From Oreohelix idahoensis (Eukaryota; Mollusca; Gastropoda; Stylommatophora; Oreohelicidae), in contig JAMPIV010010592.1 in assembly GCA_024509875.1 (NCBI GenBank), forward strand, positions 62,001 through 126,000: a DNA stretch of 64,000 bases, written 5' to 3'. A model generated the notes under the pieces. It was not told the origin of the DNA and ran no database searches. It was given only the letters and a program-made list of their open reading frames with translations. Positions 11,326 through 22,454 of this stretch are shown here, piece after piece; the stretch's first letter is position 1, and every line of letters begins with the position of its first letter. The position numbers and the translations under genes are program-made.

Positions 11326-13766
11326 CTACTCTCCAGTATGTGTTATTTTGTGTGTTTTCAGAGTATACAACCATGTAAACCCTACTCCACAAACATCACA
11401 CTTATAAGGCTTCTCTCCAGTATGTATTCTTTTGTGTGCCTTCAGACTAGAAGACTGTGTAAACCCTACACAACAAACATCACACTTGTAAGGCTTCTCT
11501 CCAGTATGTATTCTTTTGTGCACTTTTAGGTTAGAAGAATATGTGAACCCTTCTACACAAACATCACACTTGTAAGGCTTTTCTCCAGTATGTACTCTTT
11601 TGTGTTTATTAAGATCACCACGTTGTATATACCCTACACCACAAAGATCACACTTGTAAGGCTTCTCTCCAGTATGTTTTCTTTTGTGTAACTTCAGACT
11701 AACCAAGTGTGTGAACGTTACACCACAAACATCACACTGGTAAGGCTTCTCTCCAGTATGTATTCTTTTGTGCACTTTTAGGCTAGAAGACTCTGTAAAC
11801 CCTACTCCACAAAGATCGCACATGTAAGGCTTCTCTCCAGTATGTTTTCTTTTGTGTGTCTTCAGATTAGAAGACTGTGTAAACCCTACACCACAAACAT
11901 CCCACTTGTAAGGCTTCTCTCCAGTATGTACTCTTTTGTGTTTATTAAGATCACCACATTGTATAAATGCTACACCACAAAGATCACACTTGTAAGGCTT
12001 CTCTCCAGTATGTTTTCTTTTGTGTTTCTTCAGAATAGAAGACTCTGTAAACCCTACTCCACAAAGATCACACTTGTAAGGCTTCTCTCCAGTATGTTTT
12101 CTTTTGTGTTTCTTCAGAATAGAAGACTCTGTAAACCTTACTCCACAAACATCACACATGTAAGGCTTCTCTCCAGTATGTATTCTTTTGTGCGCATTTA
12201 GGTTAGAAGAATATGTGAACCCTTTTACACAAACATCACACTTGTAAGGCTTCTCTCCGGTATGTGCTATTTTATGTGCTTTCAGACTAACCAAGTTTTT
12301 AAGCATTACACCACAAACATCACACTTGTAAGGTTTCTCTCCAGTATGTATTCTTTTGTGTTTATTAAGATCACTACGTTGTATAAACCCTACTCCACAA
12401 ACATCACACTTATAAGGCTTCTCTCCAGTATGTATTCTTTTGTGTGCCTTCAGACTAGAAGACTGTGTAAACCCTACACAACAAACATCACACTTGTAAG
12501 GCTTCTCTCCAGTATGTATTCTTTTGTGCACTTTTAGGCTAGAAGAATGTGTGAACCCCTCTACACAAACATCACACTTGTAAGGCTTCTCTCCGGTATG
12601 TGCTATTTTATGTGCTTTCAGACTAACCAAGTGTGTAAACCTTTCATCACAAACATCACACTTGTAAGGCTTCTCTCCGGTATGTGCTATTTTATGTGCT
12701 TTCAGACTAACCAAGTGTGTAAACCTTTCATCACAAACATCACACTTGTAAGGCTTCTCTCCAGTATGTATTCTTTTGTGTTTCTTCAGACTAGAAGACT
12801 GTGTAAACCCTACACAACAAACATCACACTTGTAAGGCTTCTCTCCAGTATGTATTCTTTTGTGTTTATTAAGATCACTATGTTGTATAAACCCTACACC
12901 ACAAAGATCACACTTGTAAGGCTTCTCTCCAGTATGTATTCTTTTGTGCACTTTTAGGCTAGAAGAATGTGTGAACCCCTCTACACAAACATCACACTTG
13001 TAAGGCTTCTCTCCAGTATGTGCTATTTTATGTGCTTTCAGACTAACCAAGTGTGTAAACCTTTCATCACAAACATCACACTTGTAAGGCTTCTCTCCAG
13101 TATGTATTCTTTTGTGTTTATTAAGATCACTACGTTGTATAAACCCTTTTCCACAAACATCACACTTATAAGGCTTCTCTCCAGTATGTATTCTTTTGTG
13201 TGCCTTCAGACCAGAAGACTGTGTAAACCCTACACAACAAACATCACACTTGTAAGGCTTCTCTCCAGTATGTATTCTTTTGTGTTTATTAAGATCACTA
13301 CGTTGTATAAACCCTACACCACAAAGATCCCACTTGTAAGGCTTCTCTCCAGTATGTGTTATGTTATGTGCTTTCAGACTAATCAAGTGTGTAAACATTT
13401 CATCACAAACATCACACTTGTAATGCTTCTCTCCAGTATGTATTCTTTTATGTTCTTTCAGACTAGAAGACCATGTAAACCCTACTTCACAAATATCACA
13501 CTTGTATGGCTTCTCTCCATCAAGCTCATCACTTTTCTGTCTAATATCATCTGATCTACTTTCAGTTTGAACTGTGACCTTGAAATCATTCTGGGTCTTA
13601 CCAATGTCTGCTGATCTGTCTTGACAAATAATGGAATGCACAGCTACATCACTTCCTGTTGTCCCAGATTCATCATAATTGTCATTTGTCAACAATACAC
13701 CACTGGTATAATCATTCTTGTACAATCTTTCATTGGTGTTGATGCTTTCATCTTGGTAAGGCACAT
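11326..13766 (-). CDS. C2H2 zinc-finger gene, exon 5 (26 fingers)
   Basis: Last exon of the host gene. It opens after the acceptor TAATTTCAG; two bases plus the last base of exon 4 form a GAT codon, followed by VPYQDESINTNERLYKND and about 80 acidic, low-complexity residues. Then come 26 tandem 28-residue C2H2 fingers with TGEKPYKC linkers. Fingers 3 and 20 have Trp in place of the first Cys and are probably not folded; finger 15 lacks the usual Phe. The protein should be a nuclear DNA-binding regulator; its targets cannot be read from sequence. There is no KRAB, SCAN or BTB domain. It ends in a TAG at 11326-11328 where the linker normally has AAG, so the stop appears to have arisen by point mutation inside the array. 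ATG-independent start of this frame, splice sites and phase all point to upstream exons at 26356, 43916, 44161 and 45318. Confidence 0.9.
12601..12768 (-). repeat. exact tandem copy of one 84-bp finger
   Basis: Fingers 10 and 11 (CDERFTHLVSLKAHKIAH) are encoded by two adjacent 84-bp units that look identical over nearly their whole length. This implies a very recent duplication or conversion. Confidence 0.8.
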
Positions 13767-15955
13767 CTGAAATTATATGTGATTTAGGTAGAAATAAATA
13801 ACCAGTACATGATAAGTAATCAGTTACTAGATGTCCTGAATTGTGTAACTCTACAAAATTTTAACAATAAATATGGATTGGTCAAAATTTAAAATTGTGG
13901 ATAGTCAGACATTCTGGCAACAGCACATTGTATTCTAGATCTTGAATATCCATAAGTAAAATAAAATAATTAATTTCTTTCATTATGAGCACAATTTTTC
14001 ATTACATATGTTTACATTAATGTCTGAACAGATTTACTTTGCCTCTATTGAATGTTTGCACATTTTGCTGAATGTCATGAGTGGACATATGTTATTTTTA
14101 GAATATTTTTGTTTTGTAATGTTCAGGAAAATATTTTTTATTTGTGTTTATGACATGGGTGTCGTCACAATATTACTTTACTGGTGGTTCAACAGTGGCC
14201 TAAAATTCAAAGTATCTACTGACTTCAAAGGTGTCTACCTTTCGCTAAAGATTACTCTTGGGCAGAGATGTGAATTTAAGAATGGTGCTTGAATTCTAGA
14301 CAGCCTCATGGGAATTTAAGAAATCAAGTACCACGGCTGATAGAATCCAGGCCATGTAAACTTTCTATCTTCCCTGACCTTCTATGAGGAGTAAGAATTT
14401 TGATCATTTTGATGAGCCACTAACTGATTTAAATCAGTAAAATATTGCATGCAGTTCAATATAAAAATGATTAAATCAACTATAAATTTGTATATTTACT
14501 TAAAACAAATTTAATTAGTAATTATAGTTAACACAGTAAAATAAATAATGGTGAGGTATAATATAAATGTTCTTTAAAATTTCAGCATGGATGATGATCT
14601 GGTTGTAGTGATATCCTCAATGCATTCAATAAAAATTAATAACATAGTGTTTATAAAGACCACAGAATGTAGAGAAAAAATATTAGGTGCGATTAGCTTC
14701 TTCTCCCACGCCTGCAAACGTATCGCTTTCGATAGGCCTTACTGTAGAGAAAATTAAAAGTAACATGTTTGAAACAAAGAGGCGTAATTTTTGTTCTAGA
14801 CGGAGTGAGAGACACGAAAGGAGGGGAAAGGAGCGACAGAAGAATGCCATCAACACGCGTTGTTTGGAATCACAAATTGTAACGTACGCGCGATATTGTT
14901 AGTCGCAAATTTGAAAAATACGGCGCAAGGCCAATACTTGTATCGTCCTATAGTCACGCAGTGGAAATATATAAACACACACACAGCCCTCGTTTCTTGT
15001 ATTGTAGCGTAAATTTAAACAGACGTTGTCATTTTAGTTTGAATAAAACGTTAGAGAGGGGAAAAAGATGGTATATGTTTATTTATAAGGAAAAATATGG
15101 AATTCAAAACTATAAGGGATATGGCCATAAAATATATATATAATAATAGATTATGATCTCCTGATCAATAATATGTTAGATTATGTAAAATCGCTCCATA
15201 AATAACCAAGATATTGAAATAATGCTAGATATTTTCGGACAGGCTGACTGACAGACCCGCATTTTTGCTTATTTATCAGTAACATTTTGTAGGACGCGTT
15301 TTAGAGAAGAGGCAAAAGAGGGTAGTCACATCCAATTGGTTAATATAGGAGTAGGGGAAAAGAGGGTATTGGTTGACCCAAAAACTAAATATATTTTGCA
15401 GACTAACACATTGCATGTTTGGAGTTTTGTTTTTCAAAATTTGATTCAAAAAATGTTAGTCGCCCTATCCCATTGGCCAGCACATTTAATATCAATGAAA
15501 ACTTTGAAGGCTGGACGCCATTTGTCTAAGAATCAGTCCCTTAGTCAGGACGATGTACTAGAAGTGTGAATTTTTAAATAAAACTAAACTAAATAAATAG
15601 AAATTCATAGTCTCGCCAGCAGCAAGGCTGAATCTGTGCCAAGTCATCGTTCCTGTGTTTATTCATTGAATTTTTGGTAAGACAGAAATTATTAACATTA
15701 TTTATATTATTAAATGTGCTGTATGACTTGGGTAATGAAGATATTTTACGACTGTAAGTACATAAGTCTCTAGCAGACTTATGCCAGGCCTATTGGTTGC
15801 TCCACCATATTAACAAACTACCAGAGGTGTAGAACCAAAAGATTACATAGGTTATCAGCAGGGATCATATCACCCACCTTATTTTATGGAAAAGGATCAA
15901 TGATAATGTTGCAGAGGTGTTGTAGCCATAATCCATTCCCACTCCCTGCTCCATA
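13767..15955. other. intron 4 segment without recognised content
   Basis: AT-rich intronic DNA upstream of the zinc-finger exon. Several short open frames (for example 14008-14292 and 14687-14902 on plus) have no recognisable domain. Nothing supportable was found. Confidence 0.5.
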
Positions 15956-16930
15956 TGGAACTAGGCACTACCTTTGCTTTTGGTTCTCTATGAGAAACCC
16001 ACATAAAGCAGTCACCAGCTATTACAGTGGTGGTTCATGAAAACATCATTCTACATACTGAGGTTGCAAGCCATGTATGACTTGGACATCCACTAGCAAT
16101 TTTCACATGTTATAAATGCAAAATATAGAATTATAAAGTGCACAACTTACCCTAAAATATCATTGGGCAAGATACAGACTACTGGTTCAGAGGACAAGTT
16201 AATGCAACTGGATTAAAATGCCTCTTACATGAGGTCTGAGGTGTTACTTTACAATAGACTCCCACTATGACTTAGTGTTCAGGTTCCTAGGATTCCAGGC
16301 TTTCCATATTAATAAAGGTAGAGTTGTCGTTGGGTAAATTCACAAAATGCTCAAACACATTGTCTGGTCCTTTAAAAATGGAATCCTGATCCTACTTCTT
16401 ATTCTGGCTTGTCTGGCTGTCTTCTTGATGTAAACTCAGAAGGTTGCTTGATTATAAGGCAACATGCAGTCCACACATCCAGATTGCTACTTTATGACAA
16501 GGCTCCAATCAGAAAAGTTGCATTTTAACATCTCAAATGTCAAACCAATAGCTTGCAATATGCGTATATGGTAGGGGTATATTCCCACTATCCTCTCATG
16601 GAAAATGCCTGCATGACACACCAAAAATGTGATATTTACAAGTCACTTCCCACGTAAGGCATTTCAGCTTCCATCTATTATCAATCAAGGTTACACTCAC
16701 AATGTCATAATCTATCACAGGTAATCTCTTTCAAGATGGATACTTATCCTCCAACAAGTCTATCTGGAAATGGTTATGTCATTCACCTGGTCCAGCCAGC
16801 TTTGTCAACAACTTCGTCAGACAGAAACTATTTTCAGTGAAAAGATAATCAACATCCCAAGGTTGTTTACTTATTAATCCAGTTGCTCACACACACTGTC
16901 TGGGCGGGAATGTGTTACAGCTAATACACT
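15956..16930 (-). pseudogene. possible decayed transposase with SWIM-like zinc finger
   Basis: Minus-strand translation in broken frames gives PWDVDYLFTENSFCLTKLL, then PVIDYDIVSVTLIDN, RWKLKCLTWEVT and CKYHIFGVSCRHF. The last part fits the C-x(n)-C-x-H end of a SWIM zinc finger (as in MULE transposases and FAR1-like proteins). The first Cys of the C-x-C pair appears replaced by Val. Many stops occur. Identification rests on this short motif only and is weak; a plain intron is the alternative. Confidence 0.3.
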
Positions 16931-17330
16931 GGCAACATTTCACTCAAAAGATTCAGGTGTCAATATGGACTCAAATGAAAGTTATTGATTACCCTAATTA
17001 GCAAACAATGGTCGCTGAAGTCCTGACATGACAAGAATTGAGGGAAACAATGACTCAAAAATACCAAATACTGTCATAGGTGGGAAGAAGAAAGTGAAGA
17101 GCACAAAATGAATTACATGATGTCACAGGTAAATGTGTCGTTCAAGGTTATTTTGTCACAATGGGCAATGACTACAACCCGCAAAAGCCAGCTCCAAACT
17201 TCAGAAAAGAGGTATCTACACCCTAGGGTAGAAGAGAAATGACTAAGTAAGTTGATGACATTACTGAACACAACAGGCTCACATTTTCATTTCAGGGTGT
17301 CTTACAAACAACAACATTTTTTTCTTTTAA

Positions 17331-17420
17331 CACTTTGCTAACCAAATTCGACGATAGTCGAATTTCCGGTTGAAACCCTTGCTGACCAGATTCAACGAAA
17401 GTCGAATTAGTAACTCTACC
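17331..17420 (+). repeat. piggyBac left end with subterminal repeats and hairpins
   Basis: The TIR motif TTTGCTAACCAAATTCGAC recurs about 50 bp inward as CTTGCTGACCAGATTCAAC. Each copy is followed by a small inverted repeat: TTCGAC-GATA-GTCGAA in the first and an imperfect version in the second. Such repeats are typical transposase-binding sites; function is inferred. Confidence 0.7.
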
Positions 17421-17590
17421 AACGCAACAGACAGCCGTATCGATAGTTTTACGAAACAAGCCTCATCCGGGTATTTTTAACATTCCAAAATGGCTGCGCC
17501 CATGAATGATATCGTGAATCGCTGTTTAAAGCCGAGCTTTGATTAAAATTTCATTATTTTTAGTACAAGAGCCCATTCTTTGTTTTCATC

Positions 17591-19433
17591 ATGTGTGATG
17601 ATGAAAACCAGACTTATAACAGAGATGATTCTGACTCTGGCAGCGAATCTGGGGCCGAAAGTGATATCTCATGGCTAAGTAGAGATGTTTCACTCAATCG
17701 TAACGCAACTGATAGCAGCGATAACAAATTTGGATTAGATGAAGGTGATGTAGGTACATCTGAAGCAGGAGATGGGCGTGGCACAAGAGACCACAGCAAG
17801 ACTGCACATCAAAATAATCTGTGGAGATGGAGAAAGCTTGCTCAAAACGAACTTGTTGAGCTTGACATGCTTCCTTCATATGAAGAACAACAAGGTGTCA
17901 CGGCAGACACAACTGACTTTATGTCAATTGATTTTTTCAAACTTTTTTTCCCCGACACTGCCATAGATCTGATCACTGACGAAGTGAATAGGTACGGAGA
18001 AAATCACCTCTCTCAGTACACAGGAAATGCTAAGTACAAGAAACGTACTTGGGATAAAACTGATGCAGTTTAAATTTCTGCATTCATAGGCCTTCAGATT
18101 GGTATGGGAATGTGTTGCAAACCAGCAGTCTCAGACTACTGGTGTAAGAATTTTTGGTTGAACGATACACCATATTCGAGGGTCATGAGTCGGAACAGGT
18201 ACCAACAGCTCCACAGAAATCTCCATTTTAATAATAATGATAACAGAATTGAGAGGGGGCAGCCTGGGTATGACCCCCTCTTCAAGCTCAGACCCTTACT
18301 GGATATTATTTTGCCTACATATAAGCAACACTACACACCTGGGCGGGAGTTGTCAATAGATGAATCGATGGTGAGGTTCAAGGGTAGAATATATTTCAAG
18401 CAATACCTGCCAGCAAAACCCACAAAGTGGGGATTCAAAGTATTTGTACTCACAGATGCTAAAACACAATACTGCCTGAAATTGAAAATTTATACTGGTA
18501 AGGCAAATGATGAAGGTTCTGTTGGGGCAACTTCCAGGGTTGTGAAAGACCTTCTTGATGGATATGGCAACAAAGGACATATTCTCTACTGCGACAGCTT
18601 TTATTCAGCCCCAGCTTTATTTCAAGAGCTGAAAGAAATTCAGATTGGTGCATGTGGAACAGTAGCTGAGAATAGGAAGCATTTTCCTGAAGCACTGAAG
18701 AAAAAGCAACTCAAATTGAAAAAGGCAGATCATCCTGTGTTTTGTGCCACAGAAGATAAAGGCATGTTGGCAGTTACCTGGCATGACACAAAAAGAGTTA
18801 ATCTTTTATCTACTGTTCACTCCAATGATGTTATGGACAAGACAGTTAGAAAACGAGGAATACCTGAGGGCAGAACAATTCAGAAGCCAGTGCTAGCAGA
18901 AAAATACAACAAAAGTATGGGAGGTGTCGACCACTTCGGCCAACTGGGTGCAAGCTATCCCTACCCACACAGATCATATAAATGGTACCTGCCATTATAT
19001 CATTTCTTAGTTGAAACTGCCCTGGTTAATGGGCACATAACCTACAACACTGCCAACTCTACAAAAAAGATCACAGCAAAGAAGTTCAGGCAGGATGTCA
19101 GTCTCGCTCTTATTGAACCTGCTATTCTTTGACGCAATGTGACACCTTCAAAACCACAAGTCCCACACAACACGACTTACTGAGCGCCACTTCATTGATA
19201 AATATGAAAGGGCAAGGTACAAACCAGACTGTAAAGTGTGTAAGGCTGCAGGGAAAAGAAGCCAGACTGTCATGTACTGCCCAGATTGCAATGTACCTCT
19301 ATGCACGATACCGTGCTTCAAATTATACCACACAGTCGAGGATTATCAACGATCCAGACAAAGACTCTTGCAGAGGCCTACAGCTACAACTTCAACCCCA
19401 GTTAATGAAGGAAGCAGCTCAGACTCCAACTAG
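17591..19433 (+). pseudogene. piggyBac transposase, two stops and a frame shift
   Basis: Encodes a TTAA-specific DDD transposase. The acidic N-terminus starts at 17591 (MCDDENQTYNRDDSDSGSES). A single in-frame TAA at 18071 breaks the frame; the same frame reopens at once and runs to 19132. Catalytic Asp motifs are visible: DESMVRFKGR, LYCDSFYSAP and MGGVDHFGQL, so all three acidic residues survive. TGA at 19130 ends the core. Beyond it lies the C-terminal cysteine-rich zinc domain, readable to 19433 (PDCKVCKAAGKRSQTVMYCP, DCNVPLCTIPCFKLYH), with a 1-nt shift near 19165. Copy B carries a TGA at the same codon. Inactive as a single protein unless stops are bypassed. Confidence 0.9.
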
Positions 19434-19587
19434 AGGTATGTAACTATTCAAAACATTCACAAACACTCATTGTCAGATGCCGCAGACACAGAATACACTC
19501 AAAAAAGACAATACAAAAATTAAATTTTCTTTGCATTTTATTCACAATTTTTATGAGCCTTTTATGTTGAAATACATGGTTATTAAT

Positions 19588-20170
19588 AAATCAGTACGTC
19601 AATTAAGATTATTTTCTTCATTGCCATCAATGTCCCTAACATTTTATTGCACTGACATCAAACAAATTCACTAAACACTGGAAAAATATCATGGTTTTAA
19701 AACATCTCCTGAAATTTCTATAAATAGCCACACAAATTCAAGATGGCCGCCATGATCATGTAACCAATTTGCATGAAATATATTTTTATAGATGTAGCAA
19801 CCATTCATAATGGCGCTCTGAAAGTTTCAAAACCCTATGTCTGTTTTTCAATTTTTTATGAATTTAAAACAAAACCAGTTATTTTTAAAGAAATCGGCAA
19901 ACAAACTTGTTAATGGGAGACATTAATGCACTGGATTGCTGGTTTATCGTTAAATCAGTACGTCAATTAAGATTATTTTCTTCATTGCCATCAATGTCCC
20001 TAACATTTTATTGCACTGACATCAAACAAATTCACTAAACACTGGAAAAATATCATGGTTTTAAAACATCTCCTGAAATTTCTATAAATAGCCACACAAA
20101 TTCAAGATGGCCGCCATGATCATGTGACCAATTTGCATGAAATATATTTTTTCAGATTTAGCAACCATTC
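19588..20170 (+). repeat. tandem duplication of piggyBac 3' untranslated region
   Basis: The block starting AAATCAGTACGTCAATTAAG at 19588 begins again at 19952 (period 364 bp). It is nearly identical for about 215 bp until the second copy is interrupted by the LINE-derived insert near 20175. The first unit ends in a damaged TIR (GCTGGTTTATCG before TTAA at 19950-19953). Confidence 0.85.
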
Positions 20171-20179
20171 ATAGTCTCT

Positions 20180-20513
20180 CTCCTCTCCCATCCTTAGCCA
20201 CCAACCGGCAAAGCAGTATGTGGCCAGTACGCCTAGTGGCGTCTTAGGGCAACAACAAATTGATCAATCTATCGCTGTTTCCACCACGCCTAGTGGCGTC
20301 TTTGTGGAACAAAAACAGACCAAACAATCTATCGTTGTTTCCGTAATCAGATTGGTTGGCAAGCAGGTGATCAGCCCACTGTGCGAAGCTTTTACGGGAT
20401 GGGGTAAACAGCCCCATGCCCAACCCTCCTTAGTCGCTTTTTACGACATGCGTGGTAGGGTGCAGTGTTACTATTCTTTGCTCCCCTTTCGGGCCCCGGC
20501 AACACACGGGTGA
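20180..20513 (-). mobile_element. short non-autonomous element made of RTE LINE ends
   Basis: On the minus strand this insert begins with a GC-rich block resembling the 5' untranslated region of the RTE-like family (AGCAGGTGATC-GCCC-type sequence at 20340-20400 and CATGCGTGG block near 20450). It finishes with the family's 3' end (CGCCACTAGGCG... through CTTTGCCGGTTGG, 20195-20275). A 57-bp unit containing CGCCTAGTGGCGTCTT is duplicated at 20230-20340. All LINE coding sequence is missing. It looks like an internal-deletion derivative that could move in trans. Confidence 0.6.
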
Positions 20514-20514
20514 A

Positions 20515-20625
20515 AAAAAATTGAAAAACAGACATAGGGTTTTGAAATTTTCAGAGCACCACTATGAATGGTTCATAGTGGTGCTCTGAAAATTTCAAAA
20601 CCCTATGTCTGTTTTTCAATTTTTT
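20515..20625. repeat. perfect 54-bp palindrome with 3-nt spacer
   Basis: Arms 20515-20568 and 20572-20625 are exact reverse complements around the spacer TGG. The right arm is normal piggyBac 3' sequence; the left arm is an inverted copy of it. It lies at the junction with the LINE-derived insert. Confidence 0.95.
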
Positions 20626-20852
20626 ATGAATTTAAAAAAAAAAACCAGTTATTTTGAAAGAAATCTGCAAACACCCTTGGTAATGGGAGACATTAATGCT
20701 CCAGATCGCTGGTCAGCAAAGTGTTAAATAATAACAGGGTTCATAGCAAATTTCTTCAAGCATTTTCCAGGCTATTTCCAGGTCCAGCTCGTGATTTTCA
20801 AGGATGGGAAACTCTAATATTTTCCTCATCTAATTTTCTCAGATATAATTAT

Positions 20853-22062
20853 CACTTTGCTGACCAGCAATCCGGAGCATTACCGTCTCCCATTACCAAG
20901 GGTGTTTGCAGATTTCTTTAAAAAGAAGTTTTTTTTTTAAATTCATAAAAGATTGAAAAACAGACATCTTTTTCCAGTTTTTAGTGAATTTGTTCAACGT
21001 CAGCGCAATAAATTGTTAGTGACATGGATGGTAATGAATAAAATAAGCTTGATTGACGTTTTTATTTAACGATTAACCACATATATCAACATAAAAGGCT
21101 AATAAAATTGTGAATAAAATGCCAAAAAAAAAACTATTTTTCGTGTTTGTCTTTTTTGAATGTATTCTGCGTCTGTGGCATCTGACAATGAGCGTTTGTA
21201 AATGTTTGAGTAGTTAAGTACCTCTAGTTGGAGTCTCAGCTGCTTTTTTCATTAACTGGGGTTGAAGTTGTAGCTGTAGGCTTCTGCCATAGTCTTTGTC
21301 TGGATCATTGATGATCCTTGACTATGTGGTATAACTTGAAGCAGGGTATCAGGCATATAGGTACATTGCAATCTGGGCAGTACATGCAAGTCTGGCTTCT
21401 GTTCCCTGCAGCCTTACACACTTTACAGTCTGGTTTGTACCTTGCCCTTTCATATTTATTAATGAAGTGGTGCTCAGTAAGTCGTGTTGTTGTGACCTGT
21501 GGTTTTGAAGGTGTCACATTGCATCAAAGAATAGCAGGTTCAATAAGAGTCATACTGACATTCTGATCTTTGCTTTGATGTTTTTTGCAGAGTTGGCAGT
21601 GTTGTAGGTTATGTGCCCATTGACCAGGGCAGTTTCAACTAAGAAATGATATAAAAATAGAATCTGTGTGGGTAGGGGTAGCTTGCACCTAGTTGACTGA
21701 AGTGGTCGACACCTCCCATACTTTTGCTGTATTTTTCTGCAAGCACTGGCTTCTGAATTGTTCTGCCCTAAAGAATTTATCTTTCTAACTGTCTTGTTTA
21801 TATTATCATTGGACTTAACAGTAGATATAAGTTTAAATCTTTTCGTAACATGCCAGGTGACTGTTGGCATGCCTTATCTTCTGTCGCACAAAACATAGGA
21901 TGATTTGTCTTTTTCAATTTGAGTTGTTTTTTCTTCAGTGCTACAGGAAAATGCTTCCTATTTTCAGCTACTGTTCCAAATGCACCAATCTGAATTTCAG
22001 GTCTTGAAATAAAGCTGAAGGCTGAATAAAAACTACCACAGTTATAATATGTCCCTTGTTGC
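20853..22062 (-). pseudogene. piggyBac copy B, 5'-truncated and decayed
   Basis: Minus-strand relative of copy A. Its 3' TIR (CACTTTGCTGACCAGC at 20853 on plus) faces that of copy A, so the two lie tail to tail. Recognisable parts: the cysteine-rich end (YERARYKPDCKVCKAAGNRS, 21305-21517) and the block FLVETALVNGHITYNTANSA (21550-21870). The second catalytic Asp position reads YNCGSFYS, so Asp is replaced by Gly. Frame shifts are frequent. Homology stops near 22062; the N-terminal half is missing. Confidence 0.88.
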
Positions 22063-22454
22063 GTATGAAATTTGAATTAAAACTATGGTGACTTTTCACT
22101 GAAAAAAAAGAGTCCAAATAATCTCAGCTCTGAGAGTTTCTTCCTTGGTCACAAATGATGTCACATCTGTAGGTCTCCTAGTAGTGTTAGACGTTTCTGA
22201 CGTGTCCGAGGGAGTAGTGTTAGATGGTTTTGATATTTCTGAGGGAAAAACTGCTCCTTGGAGTCATGTTCTTTTCTGTTTAAAAAAAAAATGGAACATA
22301 CAAATAACTTATGAGTAGGCCTAAGCTATGTAAATTTACCAAGTCAAAGTTCTAAATGCATGAATAATATAGTCAAACAATATTTAACTAGAACAAAAGT
22401 TAATATATAGTAATTGGGAGGGTGAAGGTATGATGATATCCTTATAACACTTAT

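Larger units (their letters stand above)
17331..20723 (+). mobile_element. piggyBac transposon copy A with TTAA duplication
   Basis: Ends CACTTTGCTAACCA (17331) and TGGTCAGCAAAGTG (20723) form terminal inverted repeats. TTAA flanks both sides (17327-17330 and 20724-20727), the invariant piggyBac target. Inside are a nearly complete transposase gene and a rearranged 3' region with a 364-bp tandem duplication, an inserted LINE-derived element and a perfect palindrome. Length 3.4 kb. Confidence 0.93.

Noticed and set aside
11338..13554. Plus-strand frames with repeated Cys/Leu-rich units opposite the zinc-finger exon
   Set aside because: They are the antisense of the 84-bp finger repeats and have no starts, domains or splice context of their own.
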